From Nitrospira sp. (GTDB taxonomy: Bacteria > Nitrospirota > Nitrospiria > Nitrospirales > Nitrospiraceae), in the NCBI GenBank assembly GCA_009594995.1, contig VOPR01000025.1:1-64000 (forward strand): a stretch of 64,000 bases of DNA, read 5' to 3'. Below the pieces are notes generated by a model that saw only the letters and a program-made list of their open reading frames with translations, was not told the origin of the DNA and ran no database searches. Position 1 is the first letter of the stretch. Every line of letters starts with the position of its first letter. The translations under genes and the position numbers were made by a program. Shown here in pieces: positions 27,164 through 35,516 of this stretch.

Positions 27164-28270
27164 CTAGTCCAGCCAATCTTTTTCTTTCAACTTACGCGGC
27201 AGATACTTCTTGGTGAGGTACTGAAAGTCTTTGTTCGCCAGCGCGTCCAATTCGTACTTCAGCCCGCTCGTGAGCATGCGTTTGATTTCCTGCTGCCAGG
27301 CCGGCTTCTGGAACCACTGATAGTTCAAGAGTTCCTTGGCGCGGGTGATGTCCTTTTCGTTCAGCTTGATGCCCACGTTGCGCGGCAATTCATATCGTTC
27401 CGGGTCGGCGCTGGAGAGACCGATGAACTTTGCCTTCGGAATCGCCATACGCTGGCTCTCGAACGCGAGATTGATCGAACCTTGCTTCACTACGGAGTAA
27501 ATGTAGTACCCCCAGGGATCGTTGTCCACCAGGACATAGACCGGTAACTTATGCTCTTCGTGCAGGCGGCGCGCAAGGCGCCGAACCCCGCGCGGAGGCT
27601 GCCCGTTTCCCGTCAGTAGCACACAATTGTATCGGCGCCAGAATTTATCTTCCGACAGGCGGTTCCACTGGGTGCCTTTTTCGACCAGCAGGAGAAAATC
27701 GGCCGTGCAGCGGCGGATCTCCAGATACTCGGGTTCCACGATCGAGGGCACGGAATATCCCCCCTTGCCCAGCTTGGCGCAGTCGACCCGGTCGCCATCG
27801 TCGCCGAAAACCACCGGCCCGACGATGCTGCCGCTGTTTTCCGCCCGCACATGAAGCTCTTCGCGCAGGGCGGTGAGCGACACTTCCAGATCCTCGATGA
27901 TCGGATCGGACTCGTCCTGCGTGTCGAACGTGTTTTCGTGGGAATCTTGAATCGTATGCTTGGTCCGATAGTAGATTTCCCTCAGCGACGTGGTCAGATC
28001 GGCCTGCTGCAGTTCAGCCAGCGCATCAGCCACCAGCATGGTCTGCATGAACTTCTTGGCCATGCCGACGTTAAAAAACGTGCGGGATTGCTTCTTGTCG
28101 CCCATCTCGATCAATCCCTTGCGAGGATTGAACGACACGTTCGACAAGGCGCGAATCGGAATTTCAAACGTCGGGTCTTTGGCCCGTTGCGCCGCCGAGA
28201 TGACGACATCGGCCATGCCCACAAGTTTTTTTGCCACTGCGCCATTCTTTTTCGGTTTCGCCTGTGCCAT
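27164..28270 (-). CDS. top6A: DNA topoisomerase VI subunit A
   Basis: This is the DNA-cleaving subunit of the type IIB topoisomerase and a homologue of eukaryotic Spo11. The 5Y-CAP motif 'LREIYYRTK' supplies the catalytic tyrosine (probably Tyr-101). The Toprim domain has 'LLVEKGT' (Glu-197) and 'VYVLVDNDPWGYYIY' (Asp-249, Asp-251) for Mg binding. The C-terminal 'GLSSADPERYELP' is typical of the family. Length is 368 residues. It starts 8 bases after subunit B ends, so the two are coexpressed. The enzyme is typical of archaea and plants and only scattered in bacteria. Confidence 0.96.
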   Translation of the reverse strand: MAQAKPKKNGAVAKKLVGMADVVISAAQRAKDPTFEIPIRALSNVSFNPRKGLIEMGDKKQSRTFFNVGMAKKFMQTMLVADALAELQQADLTTSLREIYYRTKHTIQDSHENTFDTQDESDPIIEDLEVSLTALREELHVRAENSGSIVGPVVFGDDGDRVDCAKLGKGGYSVPSIVEPEYLEIRRCTADFLLLVEKGTQWNRLSEDKFWRRYNCVLLTGNGQPPRGVRRLARRLHEEHKLPVYVLVDNDPWGYYIYSVVKQGSINLAFESQRMAIPKAKFIGLSSADPERYELPRNVGIKLNEKDITRAKELLNYQWFQKPAWQQEIKRMLTSGLKYELDALANKDFQYLTKKYLPRKLKEKDWLD

Positions 28271-28278
28271 AACCTGCC

Positions 28279-30393
28279 CTACTTCCTTTTGCGGGTGGCG
28301 GTCGCCGCCTTGGATGTGGTCTTGCGAATCGGCGCCTTCTTTCCGGTTGCCGATGCGGTGATAAACAACTCCTGCTGTCCGACTTTTCCCTTCACAGGAC
28401 TGTCGGTTTTACCCTTCGGAGCAGCCACCACAGTCTTCGCAGCCCTTGTGCCTTTCGCGCGAGTCTTTGTTTTTGGGACCGGCTCAGCCGACGCCGAGCT
28501 TGCCGAGGCGGCTGCCGTCGCGGGAACCTGCTCTGCAATCTCGGTCTCGCCCTCAATGCCTTCAGCCGTCACAATGATGGAATGCGGCAGACCTTCAGGG
28601 CCCGCTCCGGTTTTCCCGAGAGCCTCATCGGTTTTGAGGCCGCCCGTCCGCGAACTGGCGATCTTGTGCAGCTGTTCCTTCAATTTTTCGGTGGGAAGAT
28701 TGCCGCCCTTCAATCGGTTGCAGGCCGCCACGACTTCTTCGATGTAGAGCTCAAAAATATTGCGCCGTCGGAATTCGCTCGCGGCCCTCTCCCGTCTCCG
28801 CAGGAAAATGCCCAGTCGGCGGCCGGCCTCGCGCAGAGCCAGGGTGATTTCCTTTTGAATTTCGTCGTAGTCCGCAATCGCTTCTTTCGACTCGCTGGTG
28901 AACGGCACCCAGACCGAGGCCATGTGCACAAAAATCACCATCGGTCCGGCGGGCAGCGCCCCGCGCGACTGGCTCACGCCATAGTTGCGCCAGGTCGTGC
29001 TCAGCACGGCCTTGAAGGTCGCGCAGGCCGACTGCTGGTAGAGCAAGGGCACCCGGTTCGCATATCGGATCACCCGCGCCTGCTCGGTATCGTTGCCCTG
29101 GTCTTCACCTTCCGCCAGGGGCACCGCCGCCTGCTGCGGCTTCACCGCCTCTTCAGGCCCCTTTCCGAATGCCAACCCAGCTTCGATGACGAAGGGATAG
29201 CCCCGATACACGGCCGGCGGCCGACTGACCGCCGTGTAAAACTCACCTTTGATCTGTTTGTACAACCCCGAGAGAATCGCCTTCTCGCCGATGGGCGAAA
29301 TGCAGTTCGTCGGCGGCGCCATGATTTTGGTCGTCTGAATCGTTTTGTACAGAGTTTCCGCCGCCTGAGCCTTCACGTCGCGGGGCTTGGTATTGGGCGA
29401 GACTTTTGCCGCCTTGCAGATCTCGTCCGCCAGTGCGGGTGACACACGGCAAAAGTCGCTCGCCAGAAATGCCGCCACGGTATGGCTCTTCGTATCCTGG
29501 AGCATCTTCAGCAGCGCCCCGAACTCGATGCCATAGGGATGCGGTTTAATCTCCTTCGGCGAGGGCGGCAGCTCGTGATAGGTGCGGGGATAGTCTTTCG
29601 TCTCCCCTTCCGGCGTTTGATACGTCAGACGCACGTGCGGGTTCGCGATGGATGTCTGTTCCAGCCATTCATCCACCGAGGCGCGCCCCTTTTGATAGCG
29701 CCCGTCGACCTCCAGCGTGACCTCGGTGCCTTGCGGCTGGTGCCATTCGATCTGCTTATTCTCATGCACCAGCGGCTCGTTCTTTTTCGTGTCGATTTGC
29801 ACTTCGAAGTAATGCGCCGCCGCACGTGGCCCGGTGCGGGAGATCACTTTCACCGGCTTACCGGTCGTGAGCTGGCCGTACATGCCGGCCGCGGAAATAC
29901 CGATACCCTGCTGGCCGCGACTCATCCGCATGCGATGAAACTTTGACCCATAAAGCAATTTGGCAAAGACACGGGGAATCTGCTGGCGGACAATGCCCGG
30001 CCCATTGTCGGTGACCGTGATGCGAAAGCGCGTGGCCTGACTTGGTGCAACCGGCGCCGCGCCGCTTGTTACGACTTCCAGTTTCACCGTCACGTCAGGC
30101 AGGATGCCCGCTTCCTCGCAGGCATCCAACGAGTTGTCGACGGCTTCTTTCACGCAGGTCAACAATGCTTTGCGGGGATTATCGAAGCCTAAGAGATGGC
30201 GATTTTTCGTAAAAAATTCGGATACGGAAATCTCACGCTGACGCGCGCCCATTTCCACCGCCGTGACCGCGTGCGTGGCCTTCTCGGCTGCAGAAGGTTT
30301 TTTTCGTGAGGCGGCCGATTCAGAGTCGGGGGATTCGGATGAGGACGCGGATGTGGAAGACCCGGCACGTGGCGATGATGTCTTGGTGGCCAT
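28279..30393 (-). CDS. top6B: DNA topoisomerase VI subunit B
   Basis: This is the ATPase subunit of topoisomerase VI, with a GHKL fold that dimerises on ATP binding and drives strand passage. The N-box 'VKEAVDNSLDACEE' (Asn-87), 'TVTDNGPGI' and the lid 'GQQGIGISAAGMYGQLTTG' are intact. A transducer domain follows, with the switch-Lys region near 'FVHMASVWVPFTSESKEA'. The first ~45 residues and last ~130 are Ser/Ala/Lys/Thr-rich and probably disordered, longer than in archaeal enzymes; the basic tail could bind DNA. GAGAGG precedes the ATG. The length is 704 residues. Confidence 0.96.
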   Translation of the reverse strand: MATKTSSPRAGSSTSASSSESPDSESAASRKKPSAAEKATHAVTAVEMGARQREISVSEFFTKNRHLLGFDNPRKALLTCVKEAVDNSLDACEEAGILPDVTVKLEVVTSGAAPVAPSQATRFRITVTDNGPGIVRQQIPRVFAKLLYGSKFHRMRMSRGQQGIGISAAGMYGQLTTGKPVKVISRTGPRAAAHYFEVQIDTKKNEPLVHENKQIEWHQPQGTEVTLEVDGRYQKGRASVDEWLEQTSIANPHVRLTYQTPEGETKDYPRTYHELPPSPKEIKPHPYGIEFGALLKMLQDTKSHTVAAFLASDFCRVSPALADEICKAAKVSPNTKPRDVKAQAAETLYKTIQTTKIMAPPTNCISPIGEKAILSGLYKQIKGEFYTAVSRPPAVYRGYPFVIEAGLAFGKGPEEAVKPQQAAVPLAEGEDQGNDTEQARVIRYANRVPLLYQQSACATFKAVLSTTWRNYGVSQSRGALPAGPMVIFVHMASVWVPFTSESKEAIADYDEIQKEITLALREAGRRLGIFLRRRERAASEFRRRNIFELYIEEVVAACNRLKGGNLPTEKLKEQLHKIASSRTGGLKTDEALGKTGAGPEGLPHSIIVTAEGIEGETEIAEQVPATAAASASSASAEPVPKTKTRAKGTRAAKTVVAAPKGKTDSPVKGKVGQQELFITASATGKKAPIRKTTSKAATATRKRK

Positions 30394-30807
30394 TCAACCT
30401 CTCAAGCAAGGGATTCACAGCGGAACGGCGCGGCACAGTCACTGGGCGCGATACGTATCCTCCTCGTCGTTTACAGGGAACGACCCGGAGAGTCAAGCCT
30501 TGAGGGGATTCTCGTCGGCGATACAAGACGAGGCGGGCTGTCGCAGAACTGAGACGTTGAACGGGTGCGGTTGGAGAGTGACACACGAAGATGATGTTTG
30601 GGTGGGAGGAGGACGCACCTACCGAGGAGAGGTAGATACGGCGGAGATCTCGGGAGGACTTCAGGCTTCCCAGAGCAAGCTGGGCATGCACACCATCCTC
30701 AACACTCAATCCCCTTTTTGTACATATTCCCCCGGGGCGTTAACTCCCCCCACGAGAACACGATAGGCCTCTCCACGCCGGTGAGTCAAGAGCGTGCACC
30801 GTCGACG
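30394..30807. other. 414-bp region upstream of topoisomerase VI; quasi-palindrome and possible promoter
   Basis: No gene is supported; open frames here lack ribosome-binding sites and familiar sequence. GGGGcGTTAACtCCCC (30734-30749) is a 16-bp quasi-palindrome. On the minus strand a TTGACT (30491-30496) could be the -35 box of the topoisomerase VI promoter, but the matching -10 (TAAACG, 17 bases on) is weak. Confidence 0.35.
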
Positions 30808-31281
30808 TTACGACCCGCTCACCTGCGTTTGTCGACGCGTCACGGTCACGCGATGGAGCCATGTCAGATCGATGCGCAGTTCCGTGCCGATGGGGCAAAA
30901 AACCGGCGCGGACGTATTGTTGCTTTCTACCCGTGCCTTCAGCGCGCCCCGCTCGACCTCGACTTCCAGGACACCCAGATGTTCGTGAAGATCGACCACG
31001 CAGGTCCCGCTGCCCGCACCACGATCGACAGGTATGGTTCGCGCCACCACCGGTTCCTGGAGTGTGATGAGATCATGCGGCCGAAACACCGGCTGATCCT
31101 GTATCTCGACGATCGTCATCACCACGGCTCCGGCAATCATGACGCACACTCCCGCAAGGATGGCATTGGCACGTTCAGGATAATGGATTCTCAGCCAACG
31201 AACCGCCGTAAGGACGCCGATCACGAGCAAGAGCCCGATGAAAGCCAGCACCAGAATGATAAAGGCGAAGCGAAGGTTCAT
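30808..31281 (-). CDS. Two-helix membrane protein, 157 aa
   Basis: Two hydrophobic helices (about residues 5-27 and 40-60) anchor a C-terminal domain of about 95 residues with mostly beta-like sequence, such as 'TCVVDLHEHLGVLEVEVERG'. The ATG overlaps the stop of the REC-PAS gene in the string ATGA, so the two are translationally coupled. The C-terminal part recalls NfeD-like or OB-type domains only in style. A role connected with the signalling protein is inferred from the coupling, not from its sequence. Confidence 0.72.
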   Translation of the reverse strand: MNLRFAFIILVLAFIGLLLVIGVLTAVRWLRIHYPERANAILAGVCVMIAGAVVMTIVEIQDQPVFRPHDLITLQEPVVARTIPVDRGAGSGTCVVDLHEHLGVLEVEVERGALKARVESNNTSAPVFCPIGTELRIDLTWLHRVTVTRRQTQVSGS

Positions 31282-32843
31282 GCAGACCCGCCCGCGGGGT
31301 CGGTGGCCACCACCACATGCATGCCGTTTGCGGTCATCAACGGTGTACAGGTGATCGTCACGTGAAACTCTGTGCCGTTTTTGCGCACACCGACAACGGT
31401 CTGACTCCGGCTCATGACGTTTCCCTTCGATGGCACACAGGCAGCCGCCGGCCGGTCTGACCAGCCGGCAGTCAACAGCCCGGGGATCATCCGCTCACAC
31501 AATTGCCCCGGCAGTTCGCCGGCTGCATAGCCGAATTGCCGTTCAACTTCCATATTGGCAAACATAATTCTCCGCGCGGCGTCGACTACCATGATACCGT
31601 TGACCGCCGCCTCCATCACGGCGCGCAGCACGTCTTCACTTTCGCGGAGCGCAGATTCGCTTCGTTTCTGCTCCGTGATATCCTGCGCAAAGACCAGCAC
31701 ACCCAGCACGTGCCCCTGCGCATCCTGATAGGGCACTTTGTCGGTCTGTACCCAGCGTTTCTCACCCACCCCCGTGTGATACGGCTCGATAATGCCGAGC
31801 TTCGGTCGGCCCGAGACGATCACTTCCAGATCATCGTGATGATACCGTTCGGCTTCCTCCGGATAAAATTCATCCGTCGACCGCCCTTCGATCTCCGCCA
31901 CGGTTTTCCCGATAGACGCAGCCGCACGACGGTTGGCCCGCAGAATGCGATTGTGCGCATCCTTATACCAGACCATGGCAGGGATCAGATCGAGCAGAAC
32001 CTGCTGTTCGATCTGCTGTTGCAGCAACCGCGCCTCCGCTACTTTCCGTGCCGTGATATCCCGCACAATGCCGCAATGGACACGGGTGCCGCCGGACATC
32101 CAACTGCTCAGGGACATTTCAATCGGAAACTCCCGGCCGTCTTTATGCAAGCCGTGCATGGTGACAACGGTGCCCTTCAAACGCAGATCGCCCGTTGTGC
32201 GCACACGCTCCAAGGCCCGTTGATGGTTGCTGCGGTAGCGTTCCGGCATGATCATCGTCAGGGATCGCTCCAGGACTTCTTCCGCTGCATACCCGAACAG
32301 GCGCTCCGCCGCACCGTTCCAGGTCAGAATGTCGCCCTCCCCATCCGCAAGCACAATCGCGTCAGGAGCAGTCTGCACCACCTCGCGAAACCGTTCTTCG
32401 CTGGCCGTCAACGCTTGCCTGGCCGACGCCGCTTCGAGGGACAGGTGCTTCACACCGACTGCCCGTTTGACCAGGGCCTTTAATTCTTCGCCATCATAGG
32501 GTTTTGTGAGATAGCCAAAGGCGCCTTCCGTCAGCGACGCATGTTTCTTCGCCACCTCCACAAATGCGGTCAGCATGATCACCGGCAGCGCCGGGTCGAC
32601 TTTTTTCAGAAGGGCCAGGACCGAGAGACCATCCATATCCGGCAACATCAAGTCGAGCAACACCGCCGAGATGGAATCCCCTTTCACTCTGGCCACGGCG
32701 TCCGCGCCCGTGGCGGCAACCTGCACAAGATATCCGGCGTGTTCCAGGAGATCTTTCAACACGAGCGCGATGTCGGGATCGTCGTCTACGATGAGGATCG
32801 TGGGAAGAGGAGGTTCGGCAGCACTGGGCTGGGTCATGAGCAT
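31278..32843 (-). CDS. Response-regulator receiver protein with three PAS domains, no kinase or output domain
   Basis: The N-terminal REC domain has the acidic pair 'VDDDPDI', the phospho-acceptor in 'LLDLMLPDMDG' (Asp-64), and 'MLTAF' and 'LTKPYD' for the switch residues. Three PAS or PAS-PAC modules follow, each introduced by 'SEERFREVV', 'LIPAMVWYKDA' or 'SEDVLRAVMEAAVNGIMVV'. No histidine-kinase, GGDEF, EAL or DNA-binding domain comes after; the protein simply ends in the third PAS. It may act as a single-domain-type adaptor within a phosphorelay. The ATG at 32843 is preferred over a TTG at 32852. It is coupled by ATGA overlap to a downstream membrane protein. Confidence 0.88.
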   Translation of the reverse strand: MLMTQPSAAEPPLPTILIVDDDPDIALVLKDLLEHAGYLVQVAATGADAVARVKGDSISAVLLDLMLPDMDGLSVLALLKKVDPALPVIMLTAFVEVAKKHASLTEGAFGYLTKPYDGEELKALVKRAVGVKHLSLEAASARQALTASEERFREVVQTAPDAIVLADGEGDILTWNGAAERLFGYAAEEVLERSLTMIMPERYRSNHQRALERVRTTGDLRLKGTVVTMHGLHKDGREFPIEMSLSSWMSGGTRVHCGIVRDITARKVAEARLLQQQIEQQVLLDLIPAMVWYKDAHNRILRANRRAAASIGKTVAEIEGRSTDEFYPEEAERYHHDDLEVIVSGRPKLGIIEPYHTGVGEKRWVQTDKVPYQDAQGHVLGVLVFAQDITEQKRSESALRESEDVLRAVMEAAVNGIMVVDAARRIMFANMEVERQFGYAAGELPGQLCERMIPGLLTAGWSDRPAAACVPSKGNVMSRSQTVVGVRKNGTEFHVTITCTPLMTANGMHVVVATDPAGGSA

Positions 32844-33031
32844 GGCGGCCAACGAAACCAGGGAAGTCCTCGTACGACCGTTCTACTACGCTGACCAGCA
32901 TTGTCCTCTTTTTGACGACAAGAATCCAGCGACCTGTTCCCTCGGCATGACGTAGACTCAGCACTCCTAGTCCAATCTCGCCGGTCGCAGCCTACTGCTC
33001 ACGGCAGCAGACTGCTTCGTCCACCCATTCG

Positions 33032-33208
33032 CTACTTTTTTCGGTAAACGTTCAGGCCGATTTTTTCTTCCCGGCCCGGAATCGTGACATTCCCCTCGGT
33101 CGAAGCGATGATGGTGGTCTTCCCCGACGCCGACGGACCGAACTCCTTCGATAAATCGACCTTGATGGTCAACAGGGTACCCTCGACGGTCATCTCGACA
33201 TTTTTCAT
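33032..33208 (-). CDS. Conserved 58-aa protein
   Basis: The product of this gene (ATG 33206-33208, TAG 33032-33034) reads like a small beta-barrel-type protein: 'MTVEGTLLTIKVDLSKEFG' then 'GKTTIIASTEGNVTIPG' and a basic C-terminus. I have an impression of very similar short hypothetical proteins in diverse bacteria but can name no family. AGGGAG lies 6 bases before the ATG, and the gene begins 9 bases after dodecin ends, so the two are almost certainly cotranscribed. The SGKTT string is not a P-loop, because it lacks the surrounding glycine pattern. Confidence 0.8.
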   Translation of the reverse strand: MKNVEMTVEGTLLTIKVDLSKEFGPSASGKTTIIASTEGNVTIPGREEKIGLNVYRKK

Positions 33209-33217
33209 GATGCTCCC

Positions 33218-33421
33218 TTAGTCCTTCAGCACAAACGTCACTTTTAACGCCACGCGATACTGCGTGATCTTCCCGTCTTCGATATCCACCTTCTGATCCT
33301 CAATCCACGCGCTCTTCACATTTTGCAGCGTTTTATTCGCACGAGCAATGCCGGTATGGATCGCATCGTCAAAACTCTTCGGGGATGCGGCAATGATTTC
33401 CGTCACACGCGCAACAGACAT
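33218..33421 (-). CDS. Dodecin family flavin-binding protein
   Basis: At 67 residues this has the dodecin order beta-alpha-beta-beta: 'VARVTEIIAASPKSFDDAI', 'ARANKTLQNVKSAWIEDQ', 'YRVALKVTFVL'. Dodecins form hollow dodecamers that bind riboflavin, FMN or coenzyme A and probably buffer free flavin. The conserved Trp (residue 39) of the flavin-stacking site is present. AGGGAGG precedes the ATG at good spacing, and a strong promoter lies upstream. A 58-residue conserved protein gene follows directly. Confidence 0.93.
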   Translation of the reverse strand: MSVARVTEIIAASPKSFDDAIHTGIARANKTLQNVKSAWIEDQKVDIEDGKITQYRVALKVTFVLKD

Positions 33422-33465
33422 GATAGCCTCCCTGGTTGAATAGTGGACGAGACTTCGGCCACCTC

Positions 33466-33494
33466 AGGCTAGGCCCCTGGCAAAGCACTGTCAA
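33466..33494 (-). promoter_or_regulatory. Predicted promoter for dodecin operon
   Basis: A perfect TTGACA on the minus strand (33489-33494) is followed after 17 bases by TAGCCT (33466-33471), a weaker -10 box. The start would be near 33459, about 38 bases before the dodecin ATG. Confidence 0.45.
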
Positions 33495-33605
33495 GCGGGG
33501 CCCTATGACCCTGGCGCTATCCCTGCTCCTGATTGGCAGATGTGCTCCCCTCCCGGCTCTCGGTTGCCATCTCCATCCCGCGAGCCCCCTGGGTAAACAT
33601 CTAGG

Positions 33606-33635
33606 TTGACTTGCGTTGTAACCGGGAGATACCGT
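33606..33635 (+). promoter_or_regulatory. Possible promoter for the 2OG-oxygenase-like gene
   Basis: TTGACT (33606-33611) and TACCGT (33630-33635) are 18 bases apart. A similar arrangement (TTGACC-18-TACCGT) precedes the AAA ATPase gene at 57.9 kb. Confidence 0.35.
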
Positions 33636-33674
33636 GCACCCATCCGCGGTCGTAGAGCAGTATGGGACACATCC

Positions 33675-34385
33675 ATGCCGACCGAGATCGAGATCCAAAT
33701 CACCCCCCTCTTCTCCACGCCTCTGCTGGTATTCACTCCCGCTGACCACGAACGAATCAATGCCAAGCTCTCCGCATTGATTCTTGAACGTGAATCCTCC
33801 ATTCCAACTCATCGGGATGCCGAGGTAGTCGGCTGGTCTTCTCCGCACGACCTCTCCATGCTCGAATGGGCGGGTGAGCCGTTGCGAGACCTGTTTGCTC
33901 CAGTCATGGAAGTAGCGAAACAAGTCACCACCCTGTCCCAGCGTTGCGATCATGGCCACGGGCGACCAGACTGGGACGTCGTGGAAGTCTGGGCTAACGT
34001 GCAGCGCAATGGCGGCGCCAACTCGGCACATTCCCATCCCGGCAGCTTTTGGGCCGGTGTGTACTATGTTGATGTGGGAGAGGTGTGCTCGACGCAGAAC
34101 AAGGGCGGAGAGTTACAAATTTATGATCCGCGCGGCTGCCTGCCACGCATGCTCGCGCCGTATCTGCAATACAGCATGACGGAGTTACACGATGCCGGGA
34201 CCAGCATTTCTTATGCACCGGCGTCCGGACAATGCCTCCTGTTTCCCGGCTGGCTCTTCCATGCCGTGACGACCTATCGCGGGACGGCACCTCGAATCAG
34301 CGTGGCCTTCAATCTCGATCCGATTTTAGCACCTGGCATGTTGAACGGAGCCCACAAACCTGCCGTAAGCGAATCGCGACGATAA
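33675..34385 (+). CDS. Putative 2-oxoglutarate/Fe(II) oxygenase (TIGR02466-like)
   Basis: The sequence follows a family of putative 2OG-Fe(II) oxygenases: an N-terminal 'TPLLVFTPADHERINAKLSA', then 'EVWANVQRNGGANSAHSHPG' with the first metal His, 'FWAGVYYVDVG', 'GGELQIYDPRG', and 'LLFPGWLFHAVTTYRGTAPR' carrying the distal His and the Arg that would bind 2-oxoglutarate. The His-x-Asp spacing is not canonical, so activity needs testing. The ATG at 33675 starts directly at the domain; no good ribosome-binding site is seen. It converges with the lipoprotein cluster. Length is 236 residues. Confidence 0.8.
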   Translation: MPTEIEIQITPLFSTPLLVFTPADHERINAKLSALILERESSIPTHRDAEVVGWSSPHDLSMLEWAGEPLRDLFAPVMEVAKQVTTLSQRCDHGHGRPDWDVVEVWANVQRNGGANSAHSHPGSFWAGVYYVDVGEVCSTQNKGGELQIYDPRGCLPRMLAPYLQYSMTELHDAGTSISYAPASGQCLLFPGWLFHAVTTYRGTAPRISVAFNLDPILAPGMLNGAHKPAVSESRR

Positions 34386-34458
34386 CACCTGAGCCGGCTC
34401 GCACTACGTACACCTTCCAGCCCGCACCATCTATACAGTGAGTCGGTTCGCCGTGTCT

Positions 34459-35064
34459 CTACGAAATGGCATTCGCCTGAATGAACAGCGCCTGCTCCAA
34501 GGTGCGAAAAAACTGCTGGTAGGGTTCTGGCGATTCGATGGCCTTCAAGTAGTATTGCGCGCTGGCTCGCACGACCAACTGTGTCTCCCCGCGCGGGCGA
34601 ACCGTGACCGTAAGACGAATCAGGTTGCTGCGGTGATAGAACGGGCCCCAGCTGCGGAACTGCCGGGTCAAGATCAGCAAGCCGTCGTCCCGATACAGAT
34701 GGTAGGACGGTTCACCCAATCGCGTCGGCTCGTAGTCATCAAACTTTTTCGCCGAAACAATGCCCAACGTTTCGTCCAACACTTCGACGGCAAACCCCAA
34801 ATCCTGACAGGTAGAAACGACAGCCTGTATGGTCTTGAGACGGTCGGCCGTGTCGAACACCCGGCTCTGCGCGGCCCGCACTTTGACCTGGCTTGCCTCT
34901 GAAAGCCAGATCTGATCGCGCGAGTCCCACTGGTTCTCATGGCGCCACTCATAGGGCGAACAACCAGCAACTGCGAGCACGGTCTGCAAGACGAGACAGG
35001 CCATGAATGCTCGGCTGCCCGACCACCCGCATCGAACGAGTCTGACCGAAGAGAAGTCGGACAC
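34459..35064 (-). CDS. Lipoprotein of tandem paralogue family, copy 3
   Basis: The lipobox is 'AVAGC' near residue 35, after a basic start and hydrophobic helix. The mature part shares with the two upstream genes the pattern 'AQSRVFDT', 'CQDLGFAVEVLDETLGIVSA' and a C-terminal 'YQQFFRTLEQALFIQ'. Copy 3 also has a mid-region insert ('YHLYRDDGLLILTRQFRSWG'). Translation starts at a GTG only 2 bases after the TAG of copy 2, with AAGGA upstream, so the genes are coupled. The family function is unknown; the location is probably the outer membrane. Confidence 0.8.
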   Translation of the reverse strand: MSDFSSVRLVRCGWSGSRAFMACLVLQTVLAVAGCSPYEWRHENQWDSRDQIWLSEASQVKVRAAQSRVFDTADRLKTIQAVVSTCQDLGFAVEVLDETLGIVSAKKFDDYEPTRLGEPSYHLYRDDGLLILTRQFRSWGPFYHRSNLIRLTVTVRPRGETQLVVRASAQYYLKAIESPEPYQQFFRTLEQALFIQANAIS

Positions 35065-35066
35065 CG

Positions 35067-35504
35067 CTAGTCCTTCACCAGAAACAATGAGCGCTCCACC
35101 GCCGCGAAGAAGTTCTGATAGACCTTGGGGTCCTCGATCGGCTTGCTGTTGTAAATCGCATTGGCTCGAATCATGGTCTTGCCTGCTTCCTGCAGTCGCA
35201 CCGTCACCGTCACGCCCAGCACATCATAGTAGTTCGGTTCGGCAAAACGAGCCGCCGTGACCAATCCCAGCGGTTCGTTGGCGCGCTCGATGATGAAACC
35301 CAGATCCTGCAAGGCTGCGATCACGCCGCGCATCGCGACCGTGTGATCCTTCACCTCAAATGTCCGGCTTTGCGCGCTCCGGATTTTCATCTGCGCATCG
35401 GTCGGCGCGAAGAGTTCCTGCCGTGGCTCCGGCGCAACACAACCGTGCAGCGTTGCCATCCCCGCTACCATCATCAGAGCCCGGACGGTCTGTGTCCAAT
35501 TCAT
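35067..35504 (-). CDS. Lipoprotein of tandem paralogue family, copy 2
   Basis: This is the shortest of the three paralogues (145 residues). The lipobox is 'LHGC' (Cys-22). The shared pattern is 'AQSRTFEVKDHTVAMRGVIA', 'LQDLGFIIERANEPLGLVTA' and 'YQNFFAAVERSLFLVKD'. The arrangement, a helix followed by strands ('VTVTVRLQEAGKTMIRANAI'), suggests a compact alpha/beta domain. GAGGAC precedes the ATG. It starts 12 bases after copy 1 ends and abuts copy 3. Confidence 0.8.
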   Translation of the reverse strand: MNWTQTVRALMMVAGMATLHGCVAPEPRQELFAPTDAQMKIRSAQSRTFEVKDHTVAMRGVIAALQDLGFIIERANEPLGLVTAARFAEPNYYDVLGVTVTVRLQEAGKTMIRANAIYNSKPIEDPKVYQNFFAAVERSLFLVKD

Positions 35505-35516
35505 GAGTCCTCGTAC

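Noticed and set aside
27851..28747. 298-codon plus-strand frame across both topoisomerase VI genes
   Set aside because: Antisense to two genes with intact catalytic motifs.
30320..30709. Minus-strand frame of 129 codons upstream of topoisomerase VI B
   Set aside because: It overlaps the start of the topoisomerase gene, lacks a ribosome-binding site and has a random composition.
31503..32483. 326-codon open frame antisense to the REC-PAS gene
   Set aside because: The PAS and REC motifs on the other strand are clear, and this frame has no recognisable content.
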